From Acanthopleura granulata (taxonomy: Eukaryota > Mollusca > Polyplacophora > Chitonida > Chitonidae): 64,000 bases of DNA. Under the pieces are notes generated by a model. The model was not told the origin of the DNA. It saw nothing but the letters and a program-made list of their open reading frames with translations, and searched no databases. A program made the translations under genes and the position numbers. This document shows positions 33,832 to 45,680 of this stretch, one piece after another; position 1 is the stretch's first letter, and every line of letters starts with the position of its first letter. The stretch is taken from assembly GCA_016165875.1 (NCBI GenBank), contig JABBOT010000004.1, forward strand, positions 29,665,866-29,729,865, written 5' to 3'.

Positions 33832-36800
33832 TTAACGTCCCCCCTTCGAGTGCTGTATGAGCCACTGTAATGTTATATCTGAAAGAAAATTGAACACACA
33901 ACAGAAATATAAGTATAACCAATGCTAACCAATACAGGAAAACTGTCCTATTCTTTAAAATATTTCACTGGGACTACTTTCCTTATGTATCAGGCTGTTA
34001 TGAATCACCACAGTTTTTCTTTTTGGGTTTTGTTTCTTGAAAATATAAAAAGTAACGCCAAGAGCTTAATCAGAGCATTAAGTTATCCTTCCAGTTTGTC
34101 TCACTGCAATTTAGTACTCAGTTTGGTGGCTTCAATATATCCTATTGGCAATTAATCTAAGTATTAATAACACTGAAATGAATCAATTTCATGAAAATAA
34201 CCTTGTCTTACCTATATTTTCTTTTTCTTTGCAGGATATAGAATAACAACATATTTCTCTGTCTTGAATGGCTGATAAGTTCCTAAAAATAAAGAATTTG
34301 TGAAACAGTTACAATAAAGTTTTTCAATTAAATGAATATCCAATATATTGTTCTCCAGTAAAGTCACTCAGTTTGCAAGGGAATGTCTTTGATCACAATT
34401 TCATGTAAACATCATAGCCGATGTGAGTGAATGAAATTCAGTTCAGTCTTCAGGTAGCCAGAAATAGTATCAAATTCAGTTTGTTATACAACTACTTTAA
34501 ACTGACAAATAACAAAACATTCTCTCACCTGAAAGTATATGCAATTCATAAATATCATTTAATGAAAGCCTGGTTAAAGCTTGTACTTTTGAATTTTTCA
34601 GAACTGAACACGTGTCAGGTTTTATTTGTGGTTCACATTTTTTTTATTTTCCATCTGACTCCTTGGCACTTACATTCGCTCAATGAGCTCCTTCTCATCC
34701 AGTGCACCGGGTAAATCTCTCTTGTTTCCTAAGACTAGAACTGGAATGCCCTGAAGCTGAGGTTTGTCCAACAAGTTGTGTAACTCATTACGAGACGCCT
34801 CATGTTTATCATGGTCTGCAGCATCCACCATATATCTGAGAAGAACAAGTTTATCCAAATCAGTGAACATAAATAACACTGAACATGCATATCACACGCA
34901 AATAGGTGCCTGACACGTTTGAAAACACCCCTTTGGATAAAGTGGTACGACCATGTTGCCGTGTCATTTATCACTGGATAAAGGTCTCTTGGAGCATACC
35001 ACTTTCATCAAAGATGTCAGGGGTATTTTCAAAAATGTCCGGCACCTATCTGCAGGCTTATCATTAAATGAAATTCAGTATTTGTAACAACTTAACATCA
35101 AACAAATACTAACTTCATGGTCGTCATTCTGTTATACAGCAGGCCTTAACATCTGAGGCAAGTTTTTGTACTAAAACTCACTGTACAAAATCATGTTTTG
35201 TGTTTAATTTCAACAGTAGATCAGAATAAAATGTTTTGACGCGACCTAAATGAAATTTCAACGTAAAATAATGAACATGTTTAAAATCTTCTGAATTTAA
35301 AACATTCCTCTCCTTGGATTTGTGTGTTGTGAACATGCAAAGTTTGAAAATGACTACACCTTAGCAAATGTGACAAACTTAGCAAATGACAGTTTCCCTA
35401 CCACTGTGTCATGAGATAAACTACCAATTTCAGAAGGTGTCAACATCTTACAGAGAAAAGAGTGATGGCCAGGAAACTCCAGGTAATGAAAGGACTAGAC
35501 TCACCAAGGTCCCGCAACAGCAGAGTTAATAATATTAATACCAAACATCCCCTGGCTGACCTCAATTCATGAAGAAAGTATACTTTGATTAGTTGAAACT
35601 GTTCAAGATATCCTATTCCAAAGAAACTGTGTGATGGTGAGGAAGTTGAAGATGATCAAAAGCAACTGTACTGGATTACAAAGAGGGCTGTAAATCAATG
35701 CCAAACATCTCAAACACCTTGAGCCACTCTGTAAGTATGAACTTGATTGATTGAAACTTGGGAGTTAAAGCCATCGTTCACATGAACATTACGTTTGACA
35801 GATGAAAACCCAAAAAGAAGGAATGGATACACGGAGAGAATTTCTACGTCCTTACACTACTTTTACAGCCCGGCATAATTACTGCATATTTATCACTGTA
35901 TGCAGAATTATGTAACTTACACAATTGCATTCACCCCTCTGCAATATCTCTCCCACATGCTCCGGAACCTTGGCTGACCACCTATGTCCCATAACTGTAA
36001 AGTAAAGAAGTAAAGGATATATGTAATCCAATGTCCCATAACTGTAGAGTAAAGAAGTAAAGGATATATGTAATCCAATGTCGTATGTTGCCATATCATC
36101 TTTTGTAACTTTTGACATATCTTACAGCTGATGTAACATACATATATTTTTTTCATCCAAAATGTAAGATAGCATTGAAATTTGCTTTCTAGCAGTAAAC
36201 ACATGAGCCCATAAAAACAGTTGTAATACATGCAGTGTAAAATATTGTGCATCAATGAAAACTGATGCAATGGGAACTAATGTTCATGAAGTTGCTGGCA
36301 TTTCACTGCAATATACCGATTTAATACATTAAAATGAAAAGCAGAATTAATACTAAAACCAATTACCACAAGAATGTAGTATGTTTGAAACGTGTTAAAA
36401 ACACTATGAAATCTAAGCATTTCAGTTCAAGTGAAATAAAATCTTTATAACTGTCAGTTACCTTTCTGTGTAAGTTATTGTGAGACTTACTTTTATTGTG
36501 ACATTTCCTTTTGTTATCTTCCTCATGTTGAAACCAACTGTAGGAATCATGTCTTCACTGAACTGCCCAGACTGTAAAAACAAGACATTGTTCATGTATT
36601 AATTAAACCAACTGTAGGAATCATGTCTTCACTCAACTGCTCAGACTGTAAAAACAAGACACTGTTCATATATTAATTAAACCAACTGTAGAAATCATGT
36701 CTTCACTGAACTGCCCAGACTGTAAAAACAAGACATTGTTCATGTATTAATGTTCAAACCAATCTTACTAGGCTCTAAGGGAATATCTGCATATACATAC

Positions 36801-38948
36801 TTTTGAGGTAATTATACCACAAAAGTATGAGGTAATTACACCACATTGATGGAAACAAGCCTTTTCACATTTTATCATTATTTCACAGTTACAAACATTT
36901 CCAAACAGTATATATTTACACAAATGTATCAGATGTCTTAAAGAATCACACACTGGACACTGACAATATAATTAATGCTGAGCACAGGTGACACAGACAG
37001 TGACAATGGAGGAGTGTTGTCATAGGCCATATGCACTGAACTCCTACTGGGTTATGCATGAACAATTAAACATTCGAAAAACCACCCCACATGGCCTAGG
37101 CTATCCTGTTTTGTTTTTTTTAAATATCTTGCCTGTGCACCTCACACCTGTTTCCTGATTCACCCTTTCAAGAGTGAAAAAATCAACAAAACATAAAATT
37201 TCATTTCTAGAAAGACAAAGTATCTATTTTAAAAAGTATGTATAACTTGGATTAAATCCTGACCAACTGGTCAGCATCATAAATTTAAGATTTGCCATAA
37301 CCCAACATTACCAGTAATATTCCACTCATAGCTTTGACGTAATATACAAGTAGTGTAACTCAGAAAAACATAAGACTCATGTTGATGTAATATTTTGACT
37401 CTTCACATTTTGCAATCATCCTTGTGCATTAAGCCAATAATACCAATTTTGTAAATTTTCCCTACCTTTGGAATCCAACATATTTTGGTATTAATACACA
37501 CAGGTAGGTGAAGGTAATAAAGATACAACACATTTCATGAACGTGTGACTTTCATGCTCTTCTACATAGCCACATTATATGTGATTGTATGGAATCTTTT
37601 TCACTGTATCATATTTCCATAGATCCTGCGTATCTATAATAATTTGCCATATTGGACTGGTGTCGTTAAAGACACTGGGCCTTCCTCATTGTGAGATCAT
37701 TATAAGCCTACTGACCAAGTCCATCACTGATACAACTCTGAAGAGTCAATTCAATACCAATATGTTTTGTCAGATTGGGTAGATTTAACATGTCTATGAC
37801 CAGATGGACATCAAAATTTAACACCTTGCCAAGACTTGTGGATTACCAAACTACTCGAGGGGAAAATTACGGCCTGAATTCCAGGCTTGGCTAAGCAGGT
37901 ATGTCGAGGAATGTCTGCACATTGGATTTATCAAGAGCAGGCGTTCAAGAAGGAAGCTGAAGGACTTGGCTAGCGGGCTCATGGTGATTTTAGGGGAAAG
38001 AGCCAGCATCTATAACAGTACCCTTCCAAGTCATCATTGCTGTACAGTATCTATACTTCCTTGAAAATGAAAACGATGTTATAAAACAGTCTGCTTAAAA
38101 CATTTAGACCTACAACCTGAATGGGCATAACAGGTTAGATAAATTCAGACTTACCTATGAAAACAGGAAGCTAACCCTTACCCCATACAGACTTTTATAG
38201 CATCAATTGGCTATTTGAACATTCTTATCACTTAATATCTGTAAGCCGAATCGGCCTTGCAGAAGTCTCTCGAGATCACACTGGCTTTGGACGAGACAGG
38301 GTGGGGGTTCTTGTGAACTACCTTGATTTCACAAAGGTTAACAGTACTGTTGTTGTTGTTGTTGGGCACGAGAGCCTCCACCCTGTCTCGTCCAAAACCT
38401 GCATGATCTCGAGAGACTTCTGCAATGCCGATTTGGCTTAATACACAGTGATACCAATACCAATGATACCGATACCAATTCACAGGCATACTAACACTGC
38501 ATAGGTTTACATTGAGCACTGAATACTGTTAAGTATTCACACAGTCAAAACATAAAACATCAATCATAAGAGTTTAATTCATTAAACCAAAGTAGGTTGG
38601 CTTTCAGTTTATGACTAATCATGTCGTGAATGAATCGAACGATTGCTGTAACTCAACACGGGTGTCTTATCACTTTGCGTGATCAACCACAAATTTCCGT
38701 CTTTACAGTAGGTCAGATTCTATCTAAATTAGAACATCTTACAGTTGAGAGGGAGGTGTGACTGCAAGATGTCAAATTTCACTCCTTATGCGGCAATGAT
38801 TCTATCGTAACAGTCGAAGTCTTACCGCTATCACATTCACGAACGTCGTTTTCCCAGAATATTGCAGTCCCACTAAGGTCAATTCCATTTCTTCTTTCCA
38901 AAACAGACTCTTAAACCAGTCTAAAATTCGCTGTAAAAACGAAAACAT
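33832..38948 (-). CDS. ARL8: ARL8 small GTPase (ADP-ribosylation factor-like 8)
   Basis: Lysosomal Arf-like GTPase that couples lysosomes to kinesin and tethering effectors. Six exons, in transcript order: 38948-38826, 36571-36491, 35994-35921, 34835-34674, 34282-34212, 33878-33832. They give 185 residues (human ARL8B is 186). The N terminus [17 protein letters not shown] is the amphipathic helix of the ARL8 family. P-loop GLQYSGKT (27-34), switch [36 protein letters not shown] (70 onward), GNKRD (129-133) and [19 protein letters not shown] all match human ARL8B nearly residue for residue. There is no Arf-type myristoylation glycine at position 2, as in ARL8 relatives. The start ATG has A at -3. 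The gene is head to head with cathepsin C. Intron sequences carry tandem duplications of the acceptors of exons 2 and 3. Confidence 0.97.
34898..35057. mobile_element. Foldback (MITE-like) element in ARL8 intron 3
   Basis: The left arm GCAAATAGGTGCCTGACACG and TTTGAAAACACCCC is matched by the complement of the right arm (CAGATAGGTGCCGGACAT, TTTGAAAATACCCC). An inner AAAGTGGTA pair continues the match. No ORF is present. Confidence 0.7.
35986..36079. repeat. 47-bp tandem duplication across the ARL8 exon 3 acceptor
   Basis: Copies at 35986-36032 and 36033-36079 differ at one base. Each copy carries, on the minus strand, a pyrimidine tract, CAG and the first exon bases TTATGGGAC. This gives two acceptors 47 bp apart; only the downstream one keeps the reading frame. 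Confidence 0.9.
36531..36752. repeat. 74-bp triplication containing the start of ARL8 exon 2
   Basis: Three copies begin with AAACCAACTG at 36531, 36605 and 36679. Each contains, on the minus strand, an acceptor (TTTTTACAG) and the first ~40 bases of exon 2 ([13 protein letters not shown] or close). Only the copy at 36531 runs on into a complete exon with a donor; the other two run into TTAATTAAT and a stop. Confidence 0.9.
38242..38440. mobile_element. Foldback (MITE-like) element in ARL8 intron 1
   Basis: TAAGCCGAATCGGCCTTGCA, GAAGTCTCTCGAGATCA and GGACGAGACAGGGTGG on the left are mirrored on the right (complement TAAGCCAAATCGGCATTGCA and the same following blocks). The loop includes a GTT microsatellite near 38348. 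Confidence 0.8.
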
Positions 38949-39197
38949 CTTCGAACACTGTCCGTCTGCTCTAAATGAAATTAATTTACGTCTCAAATGA
39001 CAATGAAATTTTGTTGTCAGACTCTGGTAAGGACGCACAGACAAGTGCTTGTCACATGACTGCAATGCAGAAAGGTCAAGGACGTTCAAGTCATGTGATC
39101 TGTCATGTGATGATGTGCGTCCCACCAAACTCACACGGTATCGACACCAAACTAAATTTTTGAGCTCCATTTTCATTCTCATTCGAAGTTACCAAAA
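38949..39197. promoter_or_regulatory. Shared divergent promoter of ARL8 and cathepsin C
   Basis: Only 249 bp separate the two start codons, so both 5' UTRs and the core promoter elements must lie in or near it. No clear TATA box is seen. It contains three M-box E-boxes (39052-39110). Coordinated transcription of two lysosome-related genes is inferred from the arrangement. Confidence 0.75.
39052..39110. promoter_or_regulatory. Cluster of three M-box / CLEAR-like E-boxes
   Basis: TCACATGA at 39052-39059, and TCATGTGA at 39091-39098 and 39103-39110. All are the same 8-mer, the first inverted. In ten bases they read GTCACATGAC, GTCATGTGAT and GTCATGTGAT. The M-box TCATGTGA is a known MITF/TFE-family site, and the CLEAR consensus GTCACGTGAC differs from it by one base. 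Binding is inferred. Confidence 0.7.
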
Positions 39198-42100
39198 ATG
39201 AATGTCTTTTTATTTATGACAAGCATTGCTTGTCTGGCCAATTGGGTGAGAACCGATACCCCAGCTAACTGTACTTATGAAGACATAAAAGGGACGTGGA
39301 TGTTGCAGATTGGAACAAAAGGCCACGACAAAACGATCAGCTGTGATGAGCTCGGTAAGCTCCTAATAATGTCCTAATCAGAAATGAAAGTAAAATATTT
39401 TTATAATATTTAGTATAAATATATTAACTAATAACATTATCAAATGCAATGACAGAAATTCCCATTTCCTTGTTTAGTAACTTTTGTTTTGGCAAGATAC
39501 AACAAATGAGGCTACCAATAAAAATACTTTTGCTGCGGTAATCCTTCCGACCCTCCGAAAACTACCCTAGCTACTCTGAAACTTTTTGTTGGGCTTTAGT
39601 CCAAATTTCTTTTTTTTTTTTTTGCATATTAGTTTCTGTAAAATTCTTATGTATTTCATTTATCAATAATAATGATAATAATAATATAATAATAATAATA
39701 AAACATTTCCTACTAACTGACACTATTTTTAGTGATAGTGTTGTGTTACCTGCAACAAAACAGTTCTTAAAGATGGCCTGAGGTAGGCTTTTAAACGGAC
39801 ATTAATGCTGGTTAATTTTCGGATGCTGGACACCCCACATTTTGTTACTAAATTTGGATGATCAAAACGTTCAAACTTACATTAGAGAATTGACATTCTA
39901 ACTTTTCTTTGAAGCACACTTATACGTAAGGTGTTCATGCTGCTGAGAGAGAGCTAGAGTATAACTTATAATATGGATTTAATTAAGATGGCAGAATTGG
40001 CATAAAGTTTTCTTAAGACTATAGTTTCAAATTATTTGTCCTTTTTCTCTGTTAGGCTCAGTGGATAGTTCTGTCAAAGTTGAGTTACTCTTCCCAGACA
40101 TAGCCCTGGATGAATATGGAAATAAAGGGTTCTGGACAATAATATATAACCAGGTAAGGGAAGCGAGCCATGGTCTGCTGATTTGAAGTGCTGGCTTTAC
40201 AATGGAACGGCCTAAAGATCGGAATGATAGACCGGACCTGCATAAGGACCGAACTGGATGGGGGTCAGCCACAGATAAATCTGTTATTGTGAGAGGTGTT
40301 AGCTCAGCAGTTTCTGTGCTATGGTCACTTATGTGTAGCTGACCACTCTCCAGTCCAGCATTTATTCCCCCCTGGGCTGTATTTCCAGTCATTAGGCTAG
40401 CCTGTTTTCAACTGCTAGGTCACACCTGATTTTGAGATCTGTCTGTGAATCGGGAATTTTTTGTGCTTGTAAGGTTGGTGAAATCGACTTAATTATGACG
40501 GTTGATGGAGACCACGTTCCCATTCACAAATGGGACTACATGCCACTCACCTGAGAGTTCACCAAAGGTTGTATGGTGGTTTACTTCTAGCATTATGGTT
40601 TTCTCCGCCTTTTGGCAAATAGGCCTCCACTGAATTATATATATCCTTTGAAATCATCCTTTCAAAGGGTCAAAGTCAAATGGAGATCAATTGGCAATAC
40701 TTTAATAAATCTGTATTAAGACTAAGTGTATCTACAAGACTGAAAGCTTTAGCTAAAAATGGGATAATTTCTTTGAAAGAGTTTTTGTCTTCCTATAAAG
40801 CACTTATGTATGTTAGTGTTCAGGTATTGCAAGATTGCGATAACCAGCTTAATGCAAAAATATAAATGATGTGTACATTTTGCATTTACTGACATATTGC
40901 AACTATCCCAATGATAGAACATTCCATAATTCTTTTTATGCCATTAAACCTACATTTTTTATTTCTTATTCAACATGATAGCAGCATTACTCATTGCTGG
41001 CAAGGTTTGTAAATGTTCAAATGCATATTGGTATTTCAAAATGTAGATTGTTAAGGCTGCATGATAGGTAATCTTGTTTTATTTTATTACATTGATTCCA
41101 GGTGTTTGTGAGGATGGCTCTATGTATATCACCTTTTCATGTCATTTTTGTTTTAGGGGTTTGAGGTAGTTTTGAATGGAAGAAAGTACTTTGCTTTTTC
41201 AAACTACACAGTAGTTGGCAAACAGGTGACCAGTTATTGTGACCAAACACTTACTGGTTGGTCACATGATATCTATGTCAGAGACTGGGCGTGCTACCAG
41301 GCCAATAAAATGACACCTGTCCAAGCCAAGAGCCATTACATTAAGGAACAGTCGTAAGTTTTTTTTATTTAGCTTCATGTCATCTTGTGTCATTTATCAT
41401 TGGAAATCTATAAATCTGAATACAGGTAAATATTGAAAATTATTAAAATTAATCATACAGTGTTGAAATGCAAATGAATGTCAATTCCTAATTCAATCTT
41501 TAGAATTAATTGTAGAAAGTGCAGATTGTTGACGAATATTGATCTTTTGTAAATAGATCTTTTGAAAAAATGAATTTGCAGAATTTTTACCCAGCGTTTA
41601 TATGAGACCAATCTGGAGTTTATTAACAAGATAAATCAACACCAGAAGTCTTGGACTGCAGGCTACTACAGAGAGTATGAGAGGATGACCGTTGAAAACT
41701 TATTACAGCGTAATGGCGGAAGGAAGTCTAAGGTTTTTAGGTACTGTTGCCTTGATAGATGATTGCAGTTTTTAGTACCTTTGTTAATTTGTTAGGGGTA
41801 CTTTAGATGTGTTTTTTTGGTTGAAACTCATTTCAAATTAATGGTATTATATATGGCTATGGGCTAATTGCAGAAAGGATCTGTCTTTATCACCTTTTCA
41901 AGGTGAAAATTCATATTATCTGGTTACCTGGCATGGCAGGTGCAATTAGTGATGTGAAGAACAATAAAATGCAAACCTAGTGGCAACAACCTGCATATAC
42001 TACTAGTAATTCATTACATTAATACATTCCATTCTAATATCATCTTAAAACATTGCATTATCTTTTATATTTGTGAGAGGTTTTTTTATTCCATGTGATT

Positions 42101-44879
42101 ATAATTTTACACGTACATTTATCTGATATCATTCTCAACTGCTTCAGTCGACCCAAGCCTGCCCAACCCTCGACCGAGATTCTAGCAATGGCTAAAAAAC
42201 TTCCTGCTTCATTTGACTGGAGAGATGTTAATGGCGTGAACTATGTGTCACCTGTTAGAAACCAAGGTATGGACACATCTTCTCACCTGTGTGGATGTTT
42301 GTTTCCCAGCATGTAAATGAGGTCTGTAGATGTCATACTAGATTAATTAATGATTAATTTGATGGCACTCAAACTTGTGAGTTAAGAAGTGGCAGCCTCA
42401 GTGAGCTAATTTGATGTCTGATACTACCTATCCTAATTATTCAATCTTTTCAAAAACTGCTGAAAGCAATATTTCAATATTTTCATAGATATTAGTATTG
42501 TTCCCTTAGTTTTATGAAAATTATCTGTGTTTTGACACAAACATATCATTTTTGACTTCATGTTTGCAATAACTGTATGCATACAGTGCCCTTTAAAAAA
42601 CCCCGCAATGATTGAAGAGGTTGAAGATTTACAGTATGTATATAATGGATTCACTGAAGTGTTTGAGAAGTCTCTGAAGATTTTTTTACAATACTCTCTC
42701 TGTATGTTACTTATTTTAATTTCATTCCTTCCCACTCTTTTGCACATTTGGGATTGGGAGTGAATTCAGCCTAAGGTTATTCTTTATTACTTAACTGAGC
42801 CAATTCTTAAAATCCTGAATTGATAAAGTTTGTATCAAACTTTCAGTATGTAATAGAATGCATGCATTAAGTATAACATTTTAAAATCCATTATGTTAAA
42901 CTTTTTTCTGGCAGAAAGTTGTGGGAGCTGTTTTGCATTTGCATCAATGGCAATGAATGAAGCACGCCTGCGAATTATGACAAACAACTCTGACCAGATC
43001 ATTCTGTCACCACAAGATATCGTAGAATGCAGTAAATACTCCCAAGGTAAGTAACCCATAGTCCACTTGTTCACTTGGCTCAACTTTTCACAAATGATTT
43101 TGCATATTCATATATATATATCAGGTTGTATTGGAGAAATATATGTTACTTTCATTTTCCATTATTGCTTGACTCATCTACTGGTATATTAACCATTATC
43201 TCTACAATTTGTATAAGTTATATACTGTTTTATTATCAGCATATTTATATCACATCCAAACTTGAATCAGCTGACGTGAGATTTTTGTATTCTATAAAGC
43301 TGTGTTTCCATAGATTTATATGCAATAGCATTGTACAGTGTTTCCGCAGGTCTTATGTTGGTGGCTGTGTTAATCTGTATGGTTCTACTACTCATAAATC
43401 CAGCCATTCAATAAATCTGCATCGATTTCATTAAAACTGTACTTCAAACAGTACTGCAGAATCTTTGGAAACTCTCCAGTGTTTTTGTAGATTTCATATT
43501 CTTTGAAGAACTGTCTTGGAAACACACAACAGCATTGTTTTAATGGTGTGTTTTATAATCTCTTTTCAGGCTGTGAAGGTGGCTTCCCTTACCTTATAGC
43601 GGGAAAATATGGTGAAGACTTTGGCCTTGTAGCAGAGCAGTGCAATCCCTACACTGGAAAAGATGGAAAGTGTGTAACAGACCCAAGCTGCTCAAGGCAA
43701 TACACTACCCGTTACCGATATGTGGGGGGATTCTTTGGAGCGTAAGTTAATTGCATGCATATCATAGAATCTTCATGATTGACTGATTGACTTGTTGGAC
43801 TGATGATTGTTTAATGATGTATGATACTCAATATTTGAGTTATAATCAATAATTTTCATTTATAATCAGTACAGTTAGTATTTCAGGATATAACCACTTT
43901 ACATGGCTGTGGTTCATTTTACGAGCGGAAGAGAAAACTACTGCTCTTTAATTCTGGGCGCAAGTACCTTACAACCTTCTGACCTATGGTTGCTTCTAAG
44001 CCTGCAGTGGCTGGACTCACGTCATGTGACGCCATTGGTCAAGAGCAGATTGACCAGTTGTGGGGAAGACAGTGCTTTAGTCGAATGAGGCTGCCGATAG
44101 TACCTCTTCGTCATGAGGAGCGTTACATGCTCATTTCTGTTAAAACGGAGTATGTTGTATCATGTTGATATTTGTGTTCCAATAATCTTGTATAAGCAGA
44201 GTTTGACTGGCTCAGATGGTTAAAGCACTGACTCACTGTGACTGTCACCTGGTCACTTCCAACTCTTGCTCAAGTCCAGAGATTGCTCTGGATGTCAGTG
44301 GTCTACTCAGGGCAATGTGGTAACATCAACACATGAACCAGACAGCTGTTGTTTTAGTGAAGAATTCTTGAGCATGGAATTAAACATCGATCAAATAAAT
44401 AAATATTGTAAAAATATGAAAAGGTTTATTTTTTTATTTATTCCTTTTTGTATTTACTGTAGCGTTAAGATGCACAGAAATAAAATGGAGACATATTAGG
44501 CTCCCTATTGCTGCCATATTTACAGCAAACTTACTCTGAAAATTTCTTTTTCAGGTGCAGTGAACCACAAATGAGGATAAACTTGGTGAAAAATGGACCC
44601 ATGGCGATTGCTTTTGAAGTTTACTCTGATTTCATGCATTACAAAGGTGGAATATACCATCACACGTTCTTGGAAGACAAATTTAACCCGTTTGAGCTCA
44701 CAAATCATGCAGTGTTGCTTGTGGGCTATGGCGCTGATGAAACCACCGGTGAAAAGTATTGGATTGTCAAGAACAGCTGGGGTGAAAATTGGGGAGAGAA
44801 GGGCTTCTTCAGAATCCGCCGTGGAACTGATGAGTGTGCCATTGAGAGCATGGCAGTTGAGGCATTCCCTATTTTTTAA
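39198..44879 (+). CDS. CTSC: Cathepsin C (dipeptidyl peptidase I), papain-family lysosomal protease
   Basis: Removes N-terminal dipeptides and activates other proteases in lysosomes. Exons: 39198-39354, 40056-40153, 41157-41353, 41582-41740, 42148-42266, 42915-43046, 43570-43741, 44555-44879. They give 452 residues (human 463). A hydrophobic signal peptide (about 1-19) precedes DTPANCTY, the exact start of the exclusion domain that makes this enzyme a dipeptidyl peptidase; its free Asp would be Asp20. The mature papain domain starts near [12 protein letters not shown] (222 onward). Active site: Gln243, Cys249 in SCGSCFAF, His396 in [12 protein letters not shown], Asn418 in [20 protein letters not shown] and the [11 protein letters not shown] end are diagnostic. 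All splice phases close and all introns are GT-AG. The gene is head to head with ARL8. Human CTSC has seven exons, so the papain part is split further here. Confidence 0.97.
39581..39780 (+). repeat. Dispersed repeat copy B with AAT microsatellite (cathepsin C intron 1)
   Basis: Same order of landmarks as 9985-10160: TTGTTGGGCTTTAG, ATTCTTATGTATTTCATT, CATTTCCTAC, CTATTTTTAGTGATA, CAACAAAACAGTTCT and AAAGATGGCCT. An AAT-type microsatellite at about 39668-39700 is inserted or expanded within it. Confidence 0.55.
44210..44405 (+). mobile_element. tRNA-derived SINE copy (diverged)
   Basis: The head GGCTCAGATGGTTAAAGCAC (A box-like), CTTGCTCAAGTCCAG (B box-like), a shortened body, TTCTTGAGCATGGAATTAAA and the tail ATCAAATAAATAAAT are visible. 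It lies in cathepsin C intron 7. Confidence 0.75.
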
Positions 44880-44944
44880 AACACATCTTTTCTTAAAGGC
44901 TGTGATATTAATTCTGTATATTAAATAAGTGTCTGCTCTGCTCA

Positions 44945-44950
44945 ATTAAA
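44945..44950 (+). terminator. Proximal poly(A) signal candidate for cathepsin C
   Basis: ATTAAA 65 bp after the stop. An AATAAA follows at 45675-45680, giving an ~800-bp 3' UTR. Confidence 0.4.
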
Positions 44951-45674
44951 AACTCTCTTACACTGCATATTGTTTTTACACATTCGTGTTACATTCAAGC
45001 TCTGTATAGCCTACAGTAATTTTGTTCAAGGTCCAAAAAGACATGAATGTTTGAATGACCGTCAAGATTGTTCTTTCTGACTTTCTGAGATGTTGATGAT
45101 AGCCGTATAACCCACTTAGCAGACTACATTTTTAACTTCTTTTGAAGGAAGAAACTGACTGGGCCAGTATTCTTGCATATAAGATGAACTACTTGGAAAT
45201 ACATGTATGTAAGATTACCTTCATAATCATCTATGTTCCCAGTCGGTAAACGTGATGGTGTACTTTGTTTTGCTACATGTAGGCCCTGCAGACATATTAT
45301 TGTTAATCATGAACTACTACATTCCTTATAGAAACCTGATCTTCCATAAATTTGATTATGTGAAAATGCACACATCTGGTCATTGTTCTGTTTGTTAAAT
45401 AGCACTTGTATTTAGTTTGAGTGTATATCCATAAATTGTGAAAGTTGTGTTTTGACCATGTTATACAATCAAGGTGGCATGTCACATATGTGTAAATTTT
45501 ATTTAAGATATAGAGAAATTGTTGCAAAAATATTGTCTCTGTCTTCACGACTTTTTTTTTTCTTTTTTTTTTTGGCAAGTGTGCTGTTTAACTGATACTT
45601 TCTGATTTGTCTTGATGTCTTCTTGAGAAACATTTTTGTAAGTTTACCAGATATTTTTATCTGTCTCCATTGAA

Positions 45675-45680
45675 AATAAA
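45675..45680 (+). terminator. Distal poly(A) signal candidate for cathepsin C
   Basis: AATAAA in TGAAAATAAAAATCG, with T/TG-rich sequence following. Confidence 0.4.

Noticed and set aside
38802..39182. 126-codon minus-strand ORF extending the ARL8 N terminus upstream
   Set aside because: The ARL8 family starts at the [11 protein letters not shown] methionine (38946-38948). The upstream extension is 5' UTR/promoter sequence and the end past 38826 is intron.
42148..42316. Cathepsin C exon 5 read-through ORF ending in a Cys-rich tail
   Set aside because: The frame continues past the GTATGG donor at 42267; the spliced join to SCGSCFAF restores the active-site motif.
44520..44945. 141-codon minus-strand ORF
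   Set aside because: Antisense shadow of the last cathepsin C exon.
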